Source of the DNA: Opisthocomus hoazin
Taxonomy: Eukaryota > Chordata > Aves > Opisthocomiformes > Opisthocomidae
Direction of reading: 5' to 3'
Assembly: GCF_030867145.1 (NCBI RefSeq)
Contig: NC_134422.1
Coordinates: 11,852,531 to 11,916,530 of the forward strand
DNA length: 64,000 bases
The notes beneath the pieces were generated by a model that searched no databases, was not told where the DNA came from, and worked only from the letters and a program-made list of their open reading frames with translations. Positions 34,001 through 49,000 of the stretch are shown here, in pieces. Each line of letters begins with the position of its first letter. Within the stretch, counting starts at the first letter, position 1. Position numbers and translations under genes: made by a program.

Positions 34001-37000
34001 CATCATCCCCATAGGGTCTCGGCAGCCCGAGGGAGCTCAGCATCCCCTGGCCGACCCTACCGAGCCCCTGGGAAGCAGCGCTGTGAGCAGGATGCAGGAG
34101 CTGAACCACTGCCAAGGCATTTTCATTTCCCAGATGTGATGCTTATGATCAGACGACTTAATCAAGCGCAAAGAGTCTGCGGTGCCTTCAGCCATCAGTG
34201 GGAGACTTGGCTGAGGAACGGTTGTGTGATTTTAACGTCTCAATTCACCTGGCACAGCTCCACGTCTGGCTGCCTTTGCACTGGCGGTTCCTGTGTGGTC
34301 CCAGACCCCAGCAAGGGAAATATGCTCAGTGTTAATGTCCGATGCGCTACCTTGGACTTTGATGGTGGCAGAGGTCGATGCGGTTCCATGCTCGTTGGTT
34401 GCCACGCAGGTGTAAATGCCGCTGTCCTGAGGCATCAGGTTGCAGATCTTCAAGGTGAGCTCCCCGGAGTCACTGTGGATAAAGGAAGCCTGGATTATAA
34501 ACCACTGCTTCACTTGCTAATGCTTTTTATGCCAGTTCCTGTCCTGCCTCATTACAAACACACGCACACGCAAATCTTGTTAACTCGTTTGAAGGAACAT
34601 CCCCCCAGCAATTTGGTACCGAAGTATCACCCCTCCATATGTCAGGATTAGGCTGTTAATGAAACCTTCAAGCAGAATGGTCCAAACTGCCTGCCACGCA
34701 AATCCACCTGTCTGCTGTGGCCTCACAGGAGATGGGCAAGGATTACTCTAGCAGCAAGCAAAGTCCAGGAGCTAAGCATTTGCTGTGCCTGTCCAGAGCT
34801 GGATGCTTACACCCCATATGTCTGGAAAGATTTCCCCAGGCACGTCTTTCCTCTCTCAGGAGATGCTGAGCTGCTGTGCCTCGGCAGTTAAGTCCCACAC
34901 AGGACGGACAAACTGGGCTTCCCCCAGATGCAGAAGGCAGTCGCACACCACAGGGCGCCTGACATTTCTGGGAAGCTTCAGACCCCTGGAGCATGCGCCG
35001 TTGATCTAATGGGGCTGCCAGGCCCCCGGTCAGAAGGCCGGACGTCTCACAACAGCTAGGGATAAAGATTGCCAGTGCCGAGTTCATGAGAGACACTCGA
35101 TCTTTGGGCCAATCTGAGCAAATAAACAGCTCTGCGGAGTCTGGTGAATTTATAGCTGGTCTGTACATAGTCACTTCGGTTTGCACGCTGCAGTCTTCAA
35201 TATGCAGTTTAAGGGAGTTGGCCTGAATTAAAGGATTTTGCTTGTGTAACTGCTTTAGCTGTACTGGAGACCCAGCTTAGAGCCAACAATAAATTCCTTT
35301 GATGGCAAAGGTAGACTAATTCTTGAATGTGCAATCTATCGGAAACTGCAGAAGGACGTGGCTGCCAATATTACTGCCTGGATGCTTCAGCTTTTGCTGG
35401 CCTGACTATGCTGGTTTAAAACAGGACAGAAATATCCCCTTCCCCCACAGTCCGAACACTCATGCCAGCAAGATTTGTAAGACAGGCACTGATCTGCTGG
35501 GCCTCTCCTTGGCAGGCAGTGTCTTCACTGGGAAATAAATATGAGCCACAAGACAATACAAGTGCTGATTGTGCACAGGGAGTCAATGCACAGGCAAAAG
35601 ACTGTGATGGAAAGCAGAACCCTGTACAGAAATAGCTCCCCATCCCAACCCTAGCCAGAAGCCTGAAGATGAGGCACTAGCAATCTACTGAGTAATGGCT
35701 AAAAAGACAATTTTGGTTGCTCTGGGGCGGCCGCACAAGCCAATGGTCTCTGAAGGAAGCTCTTGATCAGATGTGACTTTTGTTATTGAACATGTAAAAT
35801 CCCTTCTCTCTTAGTGTTCATTTTTCACTTTCAGTGACTTTGTACTCTCTGGATTAATCTCAGCCTGAGCCAGAAGTGCTGAAAAGTTTGCATGAAAGAT
35901 TGCCTCCCAGAGATTTCCACGGCAGTTTGCCCAAATTGCTTATATAAGCTGCAGATGAGCATCCAGCAGCAGGCTGCTACCTGACCTGAATTCAACTCCA
36001 GATCTTTTTGGATATTCCCAGTGCTTGTTACAAAGATGGTTTTCCTCTCCCCAGCAGCTCCGGGAACATCATGACAAGCATCTTTCTGTCCAGGCACAGC
36101 CAGATGTAGCCTTCCGAGGAGCACATGTAGGCTCTTTTAGGAACAGCTGAGGAAAGGCTCAGGAAAACTGCAGGAGTTACCACCTCTGCCCATGAGATGA
36201 AAAAACACCCAGTGAGATACGGCTGCTGCAAGCTGGTGAGGGCTTGCTCTGCTCAACTCCTGCTCCTTCCAAAGGTCTCGAGCAGAGAAGCCCCAGCAAC
36301 GTGAAGCCAATGTTAGCCAAACTGATATGTTGGAAACATTCTGGCTTGCAGCTGGCTCAGGAGGTCAACAGGAGCAAGGTCACGCCTGCCAGCAACACAC
36401 TGTGTGGATGTGCCCTATGACAGCTCAGGAAGCAACAGAGCTACTCGCACCCCAAAGTTTGGCCCCTTTCTAGCTGATGCGTGATGCAGTGATACGGCGA
36501 TGCACCATGCCAGACTGGATTAACTGCATTTCTAATGAGCCTTGTAGCCTGGCTGGTGCCGTATTTGAGGGCAACATGACCATCACGACCAGCTATGTTG
36601 GGATCCACAGGCAGGACCTTACCAGGATGACACTGTGTAAGTGGCTGTGCTGTTGTCATTGTCAAGAATGTTTTGATCCGGTCCTTTCCAGGTTATCGTT
36701 GGTTTGGGCCGTCCACAGACTTTGCACTGCAGCATCACCGTGTCCCCCAGCAGGCAGGTGATGTCCACTAATGGCACAAGAAACTCTGGAGCCACTGGAA
36801 GAAAACATGGGGACACACATGTGACACCTTCTGTTAATCTACAGGTGAGGATGTTCCCCATGCAGGTCTAATTTTTTTTACATTATAGGACCAGCTATAG
36901 GATCTGGGTCCCAGGCAGCTGGGGGTCCTGGGATTACGTTACCAGAACTCCCACTTCACTAAAAGCCAGCTGTCGACAGCTCAGCGAAGGAGGTAGTGGG

Positions 37001-40000
37001 GACTCTGCCCCCCAGAGCTGTGCTCTGGCCGGAGGGCGAGACTTTGTGAGGGCAGGTTTGGGGGATTCAGCCTCTCCTGTGGCCCGGGGCTGTCTAAGCC
37101 CAGCAGCCAGCAGGAAGCCCGCTTTCCCTGGGGACCGAGCAGCGCAGAGCTGCCTTCGCTGTAAGCGCTGGTGGGTGCGGAGCATGCTGTTGCACCGGAG
37201 TAAATCACAGCTGCCGACTTGCCCCTCCGTGCCAGTCAGTGCACAGCTCTCCTCAACTCACCTTCTTGAATGAAATTGGGGTTGATTATCTGAAAAATAC
37301 AAAGAAATAAAAGCATTTATTTTTCTGGCCAGTGACAAAGAGATGTCTAATTTCACATGGTGACATGATGAACCTGACCAGAACCTCCAAAGCACTGACC
37401 AGTGGCTACAAGCAACCTCTAACAACCAGCAGACGCAGCATCTCTAGTGACAACTGAACAAGCCCGTGCACAGCTGGGAAGGTAAATGAAAGCTACAGCT
37501 TCTTGAACTCCGATACAGCCTCACAGGTCACAGGCACAATGCCAAGGCTGAGGAGGGTGGACATGCTTTCTCTGCTTCGGTGACAACGCTCAAGCCATGA
37601 ACTCCCTTCTTCCCGGAGGGGGTTTTTGCCCCACTGTGCCTGGCCCCAGACCCACATCACACAGTGCCTGGGGCATCTCATCAGCGCGCTGGCTGCTAAC
37701 CAGCTTTGGGGAGACGACTTTTAAGTTCTGCTCAGCTTCACCAAACACAGGTAAAGCACTAAAGCCAAAGTACTGCTGCCTTTTCGCCTACTGACAAGTA
37801 GCAGTCCTGCAACAACTCTTGGTCTATCACAATGAGTAAAATTTCACTCATTTCATTGAACTGTTGGAAACTTTACAACTTGAAACTAGGTTTGGAGAAC
37901 TGAGAGTTATTTTATCTAACTAGTTAATTGATCAAGTTAGCAAAGACTTGAAAAGCTACTGTCTCTCCATGGCCTATATATGCATATTACCTCAGGTAAC
38001 CCTGGAAGCAAAGTTGGGAATAGCAAAGACAATGCCAAGAAGTTCTCACACACAGCATCAACCCTAACTACATAGTGATGTACAGTTGTGTAGAGGTTTT
38101 AGCCTCATTAACTATTTTAGCAACCACATAAGGCCTTGTTATCCAACTGCAAATTAAGAATTTGATACCAAGCGCCATAAACATCAGTATGGTTTATCTT
38201 GCCTTAAATATCTTTGTTACTATCTATTTCAGAGCTATTTTGAGAGATGCCAATGAAGCAGTGACCTAATTCATGGTCTGCCAAAGCTGACTGGAGTTTT
38301 TGCAGTGGCTCAGAAATCAGGCCATGAAGCAGAAGCAATAACCCTTCATAATAATGTAGATACATCTTCGAGATTTATATTTATATTTTGGCTTTGTAAA
38401 TAGTTTTCCAAGGTGAATGGCTCAGGGTCCCATTCAGGTTCATTTTGGTTTCATAGCCCTTCTTCATAGCCCCAGGCAAACCTCTGATACCAGCACTGAG
38501 ACCTCAGGGTCTGTTTTCCCCCATCAGCACGAGGAAGGCCGAATGAACCAGGCACAAGGTGGACTCGCCCCTCACAAATGTTCATTTTTTCCCCATAGAA
38601 ACATACCTTACATCAACAGATTCCTCACCATCTGAGACTGAAAGTGTCCTTTGTCCTAGCAACAGGCAGAATGTGATCCTTCAGCAACATCTACAGAGAA
38701 CACAACGTTCATGGTACCAGCTGAAACAACTGGTCAACGCCAGTGCTTTACACTCTGCGCTCCAGGAAGGAGTAGGGGCTGCTGCTTGTGGGCAAAGCAG
38801 GTTTCAGCTCCCACCATGCATCCAGTCAGTCCTCAAGGTCTGTAGCTGGTGGGCAAAAGCATGGTGGTTTGGACTCAGATTCTCCCAAGAGCGCTGAGAT
38901 TTCAAATGTTTAATTCCCAGCATCCTGGAAGGAGCCAACCTCTGCCTACATCCTTGGAGAGAACTTTTTGAGGACTAGGACTGTATTTAGGGCTTCTTTT
39001 TTTTTTTTAAAGCTGTGCTGGGAGGCACCTCTGTGGTGGGGAGGGTGCTGGAGAGCGTACCACCCCTGCGATGGGATGGCACAGCTCAGCTGGGCAGGCG
39101 GGACCCTGAGCAGGTGAGGGAGCCAGCTGGGCTCTTTGGGTCCCACGCTGGGTTTTCCTCCTGCCAGCTGAACCTCCTGGCCCTGGTTCTGCTTGGGAAG
39201 CACAAAGCCCCATCTGAAGGGTGCTGCTGGGCACTGATGCCAGGATGTGGAGCTCCGGCCAGCCAGCTGGCAGCGTCTGAGAGGGCGAGGGGCTCAGAGG
39301 CAGCGATTGCTGCTCTGTGGGGTCCAGGACCCACATACAGCCCCCTAGATCCCTCAGGCAGGAAGAAATTGGGGTGCAGGAGGGCACTGGATGAAGAAGA
39401 ACATCTCTCCCACCTGTGCGTGTGGAAAAGGAGAGATGGATCTGCGGGATTAAGTTGTATCGCTCACACAGCCCAGCAAAGACAGAAAAAGCTGTTCCAT
39501 GGATAACCATCGCTTGCCATTTTTCACTTAGTGAGACCTTCGACTTCTCAGCTGAGTAACCCGAGGCGTCAGCTCGTTTGCACACACATCTTCATTTGGG
39601 TAGTTTTTGGCTTAACGGGAATACACATCTATCCGCCGAAGCTCTCCCCTTCCTTCCCTGCAGCGTGCACTAAATTCCCTTCTCATTCACTGATTTCAAT
39701 CCTCCTAGGAGTAGAGATCAGGAGAAAGAAACACTCCTAACACTTTGTATTAATTTTACAACTCTAAAAGATTCATTAGAAGATGCAGCTCCAGTGATTA
39801 ATCTAGTGGATATATCTATAAATAAATAATGCTGCATTTCTACTGACTTTTAAGGCACAATCATTTATAATAATTGCCTTACCAATGTTTCTTTTCCCTT
39901 GCCTCACCATGGGAATATCAGAAAGAAAACTACTGCTGCTAGATAATACTGGAAGAGTCTATGGGGAAAATTTACATTTTCTTTGCTAAAACTTCATCTG

Positions 40001-43000
40001 TTAATTAATAAAATGTTACCTAACAACACCCTGCCAGCCACATCACAGCTTGTGCCTCTGTAAGCTTAGATAAAAATAAAAGCCTGTTTGCAAGAGAATG
40101 TCGAAGTGCTACCAAAGTGATTTAATACATCACTTAATTAGGGAATGGGATTTGGTCTGCTTCGAAGGAGGGGGTCAAACGACGGGGTGAGAAGGGCGGA
40201 AACAGGAAAGCCAAGGTTCACAGCCAGAGAGCCAGCTCTGCTGGCTCACACGGCCGCTCCCAGGCCCCCGGGGTTTGCTGCCTCTCCCTGCAGCCCGGCC
40301 GAGTTTCCAGCCTATGGGAGGATGGCAGGAGATGACAGACTCCACAGGGTCCTTCTAGGTTAAGTGCAAGACCTTTGGAAATGATTTCTTCATTTGCCAA
40401 ATAGGTTTTTAATCCCCGTGGGTGGAGAGGAGGCCTCCAGAGAATGGCCCCACTGCCCTCGGAGGATGGGAACTCACGTACTCCTGCCGGTGCTGGTGCT
40501 GGTGCTGGGGCTGGTTTCCCTGATGGGCGGACATGACAAGCACCTCCCAGAACCTCTTGGAGATGGCATGTGCAAAAAGCTGGAAAAGCTGTCAAAATCC
40601 ATGCAAGTAACTCTTCCCAATTCTCTTCCTTATTACAGAGATGAAAGCCAGACCATGTTGTTCGGAAGAGAAGAAATCCCCTGCACTGTCCCCAACGCCT
40701 TCTCACCCAGCCAAGGCAGGGCTGCGGGGCCCAAGGCAGGCTGCTGGTGAGCAGGGTGAGGTGCCGTGCGCCGAGATGGGGATTATGGGCAGGGGGCTGC
40801 AGCTTCCCAGCAGCCGCCGAGGCTCGGGGGCCAGTACGCTGCATCTGCGGCACAGCGTGCTGCTGGAGATGCTCACGTGGGCGACACAGTGGGCTCCAGA
40901 TCCAAGGGACTTCTCTCTCAGGGAAAGGGAGGTGAAAGCCTGCCCTCTCCAGCGTGTTCTTCCCGGTCTTAAAGTCCCTGCTTGCCCTGGGGCTCCCGCA
41001 CAATCCGAAGGGTAGCGGTGGTGTTTGTGGGTGTGATGCAGGAGCCCCAGCTTCTGCACGTCACTCCCTCAGGGAACGCTGCACACTGCTTTGAGATCAC
41101 CGGGTGGAAAAAAGCCTGCTGGTTATGTGGCTTTCATGGAGTTTTACTTTTCTTCTCTCTGAAAAGCAAAGTGAGGCTCAGCTCTGGAACCTGACTCAGT
41201 CCGCAGTGGTTTGAACAAGGATCTCACAGCCCAGCCCTCAGCCGAGCACCCCTGGCCGCGGCAGCCATGAGCAGGGGAAGGTGACCTGGGGCCTCACGCT
41301 GACCAGGGCTCCCAGAAGAAGTCCCAGCAAACACCACCTGCACCGCCGTGGCCGCCAGCCTGGCCTGCGAGCGAGCAAACTCCTGGGGAGGGAGCTACCC
41401 AGCGCAGAAACTTCTCGCACCATCTTCAGCGTTGGTCCACACCTGGCAAACACAGACCCTGAGGGAGGAGACTGGAACTCGGTCGGCAATGCACGCACTC
41501 CTCAAGTACGGAACACAGCTGGCTCTTTTTTCTAGGAACATAAATTTAGCTGAAATAATTTTTTTCCATTGGATGAAATACCTGTGGCCTGGTCCAGGGT
41601 GGGTGAAAACTTGCAATGCTCCCTCCATGGCCAGGAGAGTTTCTGTTGTGGATACAATGATGGCTAAAATTGGAAACTCCGCACAAGATGACAAAGGCAG
41701 ACCATGAAATGGCCTCTGCTCGAGTGATGTGGGGTCTCATGCTGACCAGGCAAAGACAGGGAGCCGGAGGGAGAGGGGGGAGATAAAGAAATGAGAGGAT
41801 AGGTCAGGGTTGTTCAATATAAAAGCCAGGAATAGACTTTCCTTCTCCCTTCTCCAGCCTCCATTATTTCAGGGATCAAACCAAGAAAGGCACACGAGTT
41901 ACGTACTTGAGTGCCTTTGGGCACCTGCAGGGATTTCTGACTTAGATCTGAGTGACTGAAGTGTAACTTGGTGCAAGTCAGGCTTTAGAAAAGCACCATA
42001 GAGGCTGCATCCAGCCACTCATTATTTTGCCACGTTTTTCCTGGTTTGTCAAGCTTATGTTACAAAGATAGAAAGGCACCTGCAGCAGTAGCAGCAAAGT
42101 CCACTTGCAAAGTGACTCTGGCTGCCCTAATTCTTAGCAGGAGCTTATCTTTCCTTTGTACACACATGCTGTGCCTGGTGGGGAGCAGAAACCGTTCTGC
42201 AGTGCCAACGGCCGGTCCTGAAATGCTCTGCAAGCGCACCTCGGCTGCCTGCGAGGGCTGCTCGCGGCCGGGGTTTGCTTCTCCGCCGCAGAGACGCCCT
42301 CGCCGTGCCTGGCCCAGCGCCCCGGGGGAGCCGTGAGCCCAGCCCAGACACACGCGATGCACAGAAGGGCCCAGCGGATGCCTGGACTTTTCCAATGCCC
42401 CATTTCAGTCCCATTTTAAGGGAATGCATCAAAACCAGGAGTGGGAGTATTTTTTCCCCCCAAAGCATAAGGCTAGGCTGCAAACCAAAGCCCCTGTCAT
42501 AGGATCCGTGCTTTATCTAAACAGTAGAGGGCATGTTTACTCCAAGACAAGCAGCTCAGCATTTTGTAAACACTTCATGGCACTTCTTGTTCACTGAGTT
42601 AAAATAAAATATTGACGCCTTTGCAGCTGCTGGTAGCAGAGTCAGCAGCATGTTCCTTGCTCCCTTGCTCAAAAAAGAAAAAGAAAAATATTAATGATTC
42701 TCAGAAAAAATAAAGAAATTAATTACACAGGACTGAAGCCAACTCTAATTTGTAGGAAAAGATCTATCAATCTAACTAGGTCAACTTTTACTTTGAGACT
42801 TTTGGAGGGACAAGCTCGCAGTGTCACCTGCCTCTCCTCCCCCAAAAAAGAAACAAATTAACAAGAGAAATTTTGTGATAAAAGGAGTGAATAAGGATCC
42901 CACTACACATGGGTAGATGCTACCAAAGGGAAAATACGATTTAAAATGAGAGGATGGTATCTGATGAAATGTCCCATGGCATCAGCCTTTTGGTGGGGCT

Positions 43001-46000
43001 GGGGGATGCCTTCTGGCACCCAGCGTGGATGGGCTCAGCTGCCTTTGAGACTGAAGGAGAAGCCACAAGCGCTGCTGACTGTTGTCCGCGCATCTGTGCA
43101 AAGCAAAAGTCCTCTTGCCGTGGTCACGCTCTTGCTGGGAGGCCCTAAGGGCTGGTGTGCTTCAATGGCTGTAGCTGTGGATGTCTCTGGTACTCCAGGC
43201 ACCGTGTTGCAGCACTCTACCCCCTTCCTGCAGATGAAGTAGGTCACTCTTCCTCTTCCACAAGCTAAACCACCACACCTGTGCTGCCAGCTCAGGCTAC
43301 ATCACACCTGATGAGCCACCCTCCCGGTCAGCCTCAGCAACCCCTGGCCACTCGGGGCAGCAGGACAGCAGTGTCACCCACGGAGGCCACCCCAGGGAAA
43401 CATGGGAGGTTCTCAGGATTGTGCCTGTTCGTACTGTGGTAACAGGCTGGGAAAGTCTTTCTTACCAGTATTGTACAAGATCTCGCCAAGAGAGTATGTT
43501 AGATCTGCTCTGGAGACGGACGACTCAAGGCAGGGGGTGAAGGCATTTGCCTAAAGCACTCGGGAATTCTTGGCCTGAGCTGAGCGTTGACTTGGAGCCA
43601 GTGCTGTAGCCACCAAACCATTACTCAAACACTTGGACTGGGGCAGTGCTAACACAATATTCTTCCCTACAGGATGTTTCCTAGTCCTTATCTTCCTCTA
43701 AGTGTCTCTGAGTAGTTCTTAACATGCTAAAATGTCATAACTGAAAAAAATAGATGATGAAGCCCAACTTACATACCTTGGCAATAGCCCAGCTCAGTTA
43801 TCTAGTGATGGCATTTCCACTGACTCGGGGGGGGCCTGGACTTCATCGCTCGTTTGCACAGCCAAGAAACTGGAACAAACCCTAGACACTGGGTGACAGT
43901 TGTGTGTTGGTCAGGATTAGTCGTGATGCATTGCAGTTGGAGTCGTGCTGTGCAAAACAAGACGTCTGGAGCCATGTCAGAACCCTACCTGTGAGGTCCA
44001 CCCCAAAGCCTGGAAGAGCTGCTGCTGAATTTAGTAAGACTTAGCTCAGTCAGGTCTTCTGACATCTGGAAGGACATTCACTTAGACAAGAGAGGCGGCC
44101 CAGTGGGATCTGCACAGCTGACTTCTGAGCCCTTCAGCAATATTGAAACCCCATGAGATGCTGTGACACAGAATTATAGGGCAGTTAGCTGCATCATTGT
44201 CCCGGATCGCAGACTTGGGTGTGGATGATACTTATTGATTCACAAGGGCATACACCTTCTTCCCAGAAGTGGAGCTGCCTGTCCCTGTGCAATTAGCTAC
44301 AGACATGTGGAAAAGGAGTCTCTGATCTTTCTTAAATATAGGTTACTCCTATCCCTCACATGGCTACACATACTCCTGAAGTGCCTGCTCCTACACTCAC
44401 ATGCCTAACAGGTGAGTTTGCACCTTCTGTTTTGTGAAACAACAGCGCAAAGCAGAAAACTAGGGGGAAAAGACCCAAATTCATTTCCATCCTTATGCCC
44501 TTTCATTACATATTAGTAAGCAAAGAGAAAAGAAACAGCCACCAAGAGATACTATTTCTGGTCAAAGTTACAATGAATGGAAAGTTCTTCAGTGCCAGCA
44601 TGTCCCTGTGTGGGCAAAAACACAGCAATGATATTTTAGCTCTTTTACGATGTCACCCAGAATTTCAGTTTCCCGCTCGCACTATATATGATGTCCACAT
44701 TTCTTTCTGCCCATGTTTCCCCTTGAAACAAAGGCAAAGTGCTTCAGAAATCTGGAATCTGCTCACCAGATACGCGATATTTTACAAACCACAAGCAAAG
44801 CTAGAGCTGAAAGACCACAGTAGCTGTGGGACTTCATGGATACTACAACCAGCCTGCTGACTTATTGACAGTGAGTAGGCTGGAAGTAAATTGCACCGAC
44901 ATTTCCAAGTAATTAATACGGCTGCTTTGCATTTAGAGACTGCTCTCTCTGTTCTAGCACGGGGTGCATGTTCTCGTGCATGATGGGAGGAAGAGGGATG
45001 TCAGGGGTGACAGTCTGTAAGAGCAGCCGGGCGACTTGCCCTGTTCTTACCTGGCTGTAATAATTGCTGCAGACGACTCCGCCTTAATGACATGGGTAGG
45101 GCCTCGTGCGCCTCTGAATGTTGGCGGCCAGGACACAGCTCCCCGACCAGCACTCCCAGAGTCTACACAGTCCATCGCGTGCTGAGCCAGGTGGGAGGAT
45201 GAGGTCGTCCCCCTCCTCGGGCAGCCAGCCTCGCTGTCTCCAGCTCCCCGGGGAGCTCGCCAGCGGCTCCGCACGGAGCGGGGAAAGGAAAAACAGGCGA
45301 GATGCTGGTTTTCACTGCACACACAGGCTGGGATGGAGGGGTAGCACAGCTGTTTAACACTTATTCAAGCCTAGGACACAAAGCCTAAAAGACCCGATGA
45401 AGCCCCCAGCCAGGCTCTGGCAGTGGAAGTAGCTTGCCTTGCCTCTGATTTAGTGAGAAAAGACTTTAGCTCCCAAGGCCTTCACACAGTTCATTTCTCA
45501 TAACACATTTGAAAAGGAGCATCCAAACACTCATAATGAACAGAAAAGGAGAACAACTGTGGCTTCCAGTAGGGAATACCCCAGACCTTTACAGACCAGG
45601 CTTCCTCATGGCTGCTTCTAGGGCTTCACGAGCATTTTACGAGCCGCCCTTGCTCTGCTCTCTCTGGATGATTTTGTGTGGTTTATACTGGGTATCAGCA
45701 ATCCCTGCCCCCAATATTTCTTAGCTGGACCAACGAGCTGACCATGCTCACTGCCGGCTGCAGACATACTAACACCAGCACAAAGCGAGGGCTGTGCTGC
45801 TCCTTGCAGGGCAGTGTGACCTTAGTAAATCACCTCCACAACTGCACTCTTGTTTTCTGCCCCTCTGCCATTGTAAACATTTGCTCAGCCCCAAAGAGTT
45901 TTGCTCAGGAGCAGACTTGGGCTTTCTAAGCCTCGAGGAACACTGGGGCTCCTGGGGACTGCAGTGCGGCATAGTGACACACTGTCACCTCCAGGAAGTG

Positions 46001-49000
46001 ACCTGGGAGATGCAGGACAGGGCTTCTGAGCATACATCAAGTCACATACCAGGCACATTGTTACTCCTCTAATAGGAGATCCACACCACAGCTAAGACTG
46101 CAAATCAGCATCTTTTGATTTAAATAGAAAGGGTCTTACCTCCTGAACTGAGGAGCAGCAAGAACAATGGACTGTACCATGGTAAAACAACCAAATCAAA
46201 CAAAAAGACCCACGTGGAGCATGCCAGAACTGTCTAGAAATGCTGACAGTGTAAGGCCTCAGACACCTTCCACTGACAGTCTTAAAACATCTGGGTTTCC
46301 TCCTATTGAGCAAAGTCAAAACACAGAAATCCTCTGCAAAAAAATGTCGATTCTCACCCAGCTCCATACACTATACCTGTATCTCAGTGACCTTTTACTC
46401 CACAGGGCAATTTCCAGTGCTCTAAAGCTTACAGAGACTCCTGTGCAGTAACTGGGCAGTGCCTTGTAACAAACACACGTAGCTGTTACCCGTGATTGGC
46501 AAAATGCTCCTTGAAAATGCAAACAACACTCCTGAGAGTAACGCAGCTTTACTGGTAAGCACCATTCAACCTCTAGGATGTTGGCTGGGTCAGAAGCTTT
46601 CCTTTAGTACCCATCCCCTTCTCAAAAATCTGTTTATTTGCGCCAGCACAATTAAAAGAGAGCCTTCAAGCTTAGCAGCTGAGGTGGTGCATCTCCATAC
46701 ACTTCTCCCTCTTTTTTCCCCTTCCCAGAAGGAAGATGAGCTTTCTTTTGTGGGCTGTTTACAGTGCAGCCTGGCTAACAGCATCCTGGAGATCTGCTGG
46801 GACACACGGACATCCCTGTTCTCCAGCCACATGCCCCGGCATCTCTGCAAAATCGCTTGTGTCTCCCTGAACCTCGTCCTTGCCTGTTTCAGGAGGAAGC
46901 TCTTCCAGCCTTGCACAATGCATACAAATGCTCGCTGTGGTCACTCTGCACAGAAAAAAATAATTGGCCCTGCAAGGTATTAATTGAGGAGAACCAGAAC
47001 TCTTCATGATTTTACGCTCTTTCGGGCTCTCTCAGCAAGTCATGTCTCGGTCACTCCACTAGAACTGGTGGCTTCACACTGGAAAAAGAGTAGTGTAACG
47101 TATCATGATTTGGGTCCACCTGCCTGCACGAGCCTTGTCTGCGATACGGGTACATTCCCGCAACCAGTTTTACCATCCTCCTTCAGTGCCTTTCTAGAAA
47201 TGCAGATTCCCACTATGCTAGGAGAAAAAAGAAATGTTGCCTTTTCTGATCGTCTAGATAAAGCACTCGTCATGGTGCAACATTGTCACACGACCCTGAC
47301 TAGCAGCTCAGCACCTATTCCCAGGGCAGGTGGTGTTTTTAATCCAGTAAGCTGCTACATTTATCAGCAGTAGACAGGCATGCATTATTGTTTCAACGAG
47401 TGAGGTTCCAGGTGGGAAACAGCTACGGAGGGTGGCTACAGTGAGCCTCCAGCTCAGCAGGAGCTTGCTCCTCAGCTTCCTCCACTGCTCCCACCGCAAA
47501 GGCAGGTCAGTGCTCAGCAAAACCGGAACTGGCGCTTTGTGTGACTCACAGTTAATTGACACGTATGTCCACGAGCGATACAGACCCACCAGCTCCCCGC
47601 TCAGCAAGGGCATTTCAAAACAGGCACATGTTCTCGGAAAAAAAAATCACAAGGATGATTGTCTCTACCTCCATGCTAGTATTGGGGTCAAGGTCATCAC
47701 ACTCTGATTCCTCTGAGCTGTTTGTCTCCTTGTTTGGCAGCATGAAGAGGAAGAAAGAGAACAAGAGGTTAGAAGAGAGATTGGTTAGACAGGGCGGAGC
47801 AGCACAGGAGTTGTGAGCAGCATGGGAATGGGCAACAGTACGGAAAATGCTCTTGAAAAAACAAACAAAACCCAAACCGACAGCAAACCGAGGGAAGCAA
47901 AGGCAAAGACATGCTTTTGCCAGAGAAGCAGCAGTGATTCTGCAAGTCGTTCAGGTAGTAAAAACAGCGAGGAAGCAGCGGGAGGAAGAAGTGTGGCCAC
48001 CATGCTGGAGCAACCGCGTCCCTCGGCCCCAGCCCTTCGCCGGCCGGCTGCAGGGTGGCCGCGCAGTGGGTGCCAGGGCGCCCGGGTGGCGGTGGCTGGG
48101 ATCCCCCCTCTGCACATGCCGTGGCGATTTCACTAGGCTTACAAGACGGAAAGCCTCCGCAAAGGAAAAAACTTAATGACGGGCTCTCCCCGAGAGGGGT
48201 GGATCCGAAGGACATGCTCAAGTGCTCTCCTGACCCAAGGCTGGGCTTTGGTTGTGTCAAAATCACAACAAGTGTCTGCTTGCCTCTGCCGGGAGGGAAA
48301 GCCCCAGGTTAGTCCCGAGCAGGTCTCATGGTCGGTTTATAGGGATGGATCCTCTGAACTGGAGCACAGTGGTCAGGCACCCAGAGCAGGAGATTGGAGC
48401 TTAACCCCACAGTTCTCAACCTTTTCCCTACTGGGAGATCTCAGAGAGAGAGACAGACACAGACACACACACACACAGACACACACGAAACCCTCGCCTG
48501 GCGAGACTGAGTCAGCCTCTCTTCCCTGTCTGATAGCATGGAAAGAAAAGGGTCATTGAGACCATCTCCCCAGACCAAAAATCTGAAGCATCTCATGGTT
48601 GAGAATCCCTTGTCTTAAGATGGGGTGAAATACTGGCCTAAAGAAAACTCACCAACTTCAGTAAGGCCGTTGGTTCACCCAGTGGCTTTCTCACTGCTGC
48701 AGCTGCTCTGACGGAGCTGCAGGTTGGGCTGGGTCAGAGATCAGTAAATCGCTATTCTCCCCGTTTTAAGAACTGTTATTTAACCTTATATATAGGTTTC
48801 TTTGATAAAGACTACTTACTTGCATGTGGGATGCCAGGAAAAAGAAAACGAAAAACAAAGGCTGCATTTTATCTTGCATGCAAAAATCCTGCTAAAATGG
48901 GTACTACAAAATAAGAAAAAAAAAAGATAACTGAAGTGGGATAAAAACAAAAAACAAACCCAAAATCACCGCCCCCTCCCTCTCTCAGGAGAGGATGCTG

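Noticed and set aside
33929-34651. Plus-strand 240-codon frame in KALRN
   Set aside because: It runs antisense through the Ig exon and has no domain pattern or splice context.
46092-46367. Minus-strand frame ending at a GTAAGA-like site, considered as an extra KALRN exon
   Set aside because: It has no acceptor in the right phase, and the flanking KALRN exons already join without it.
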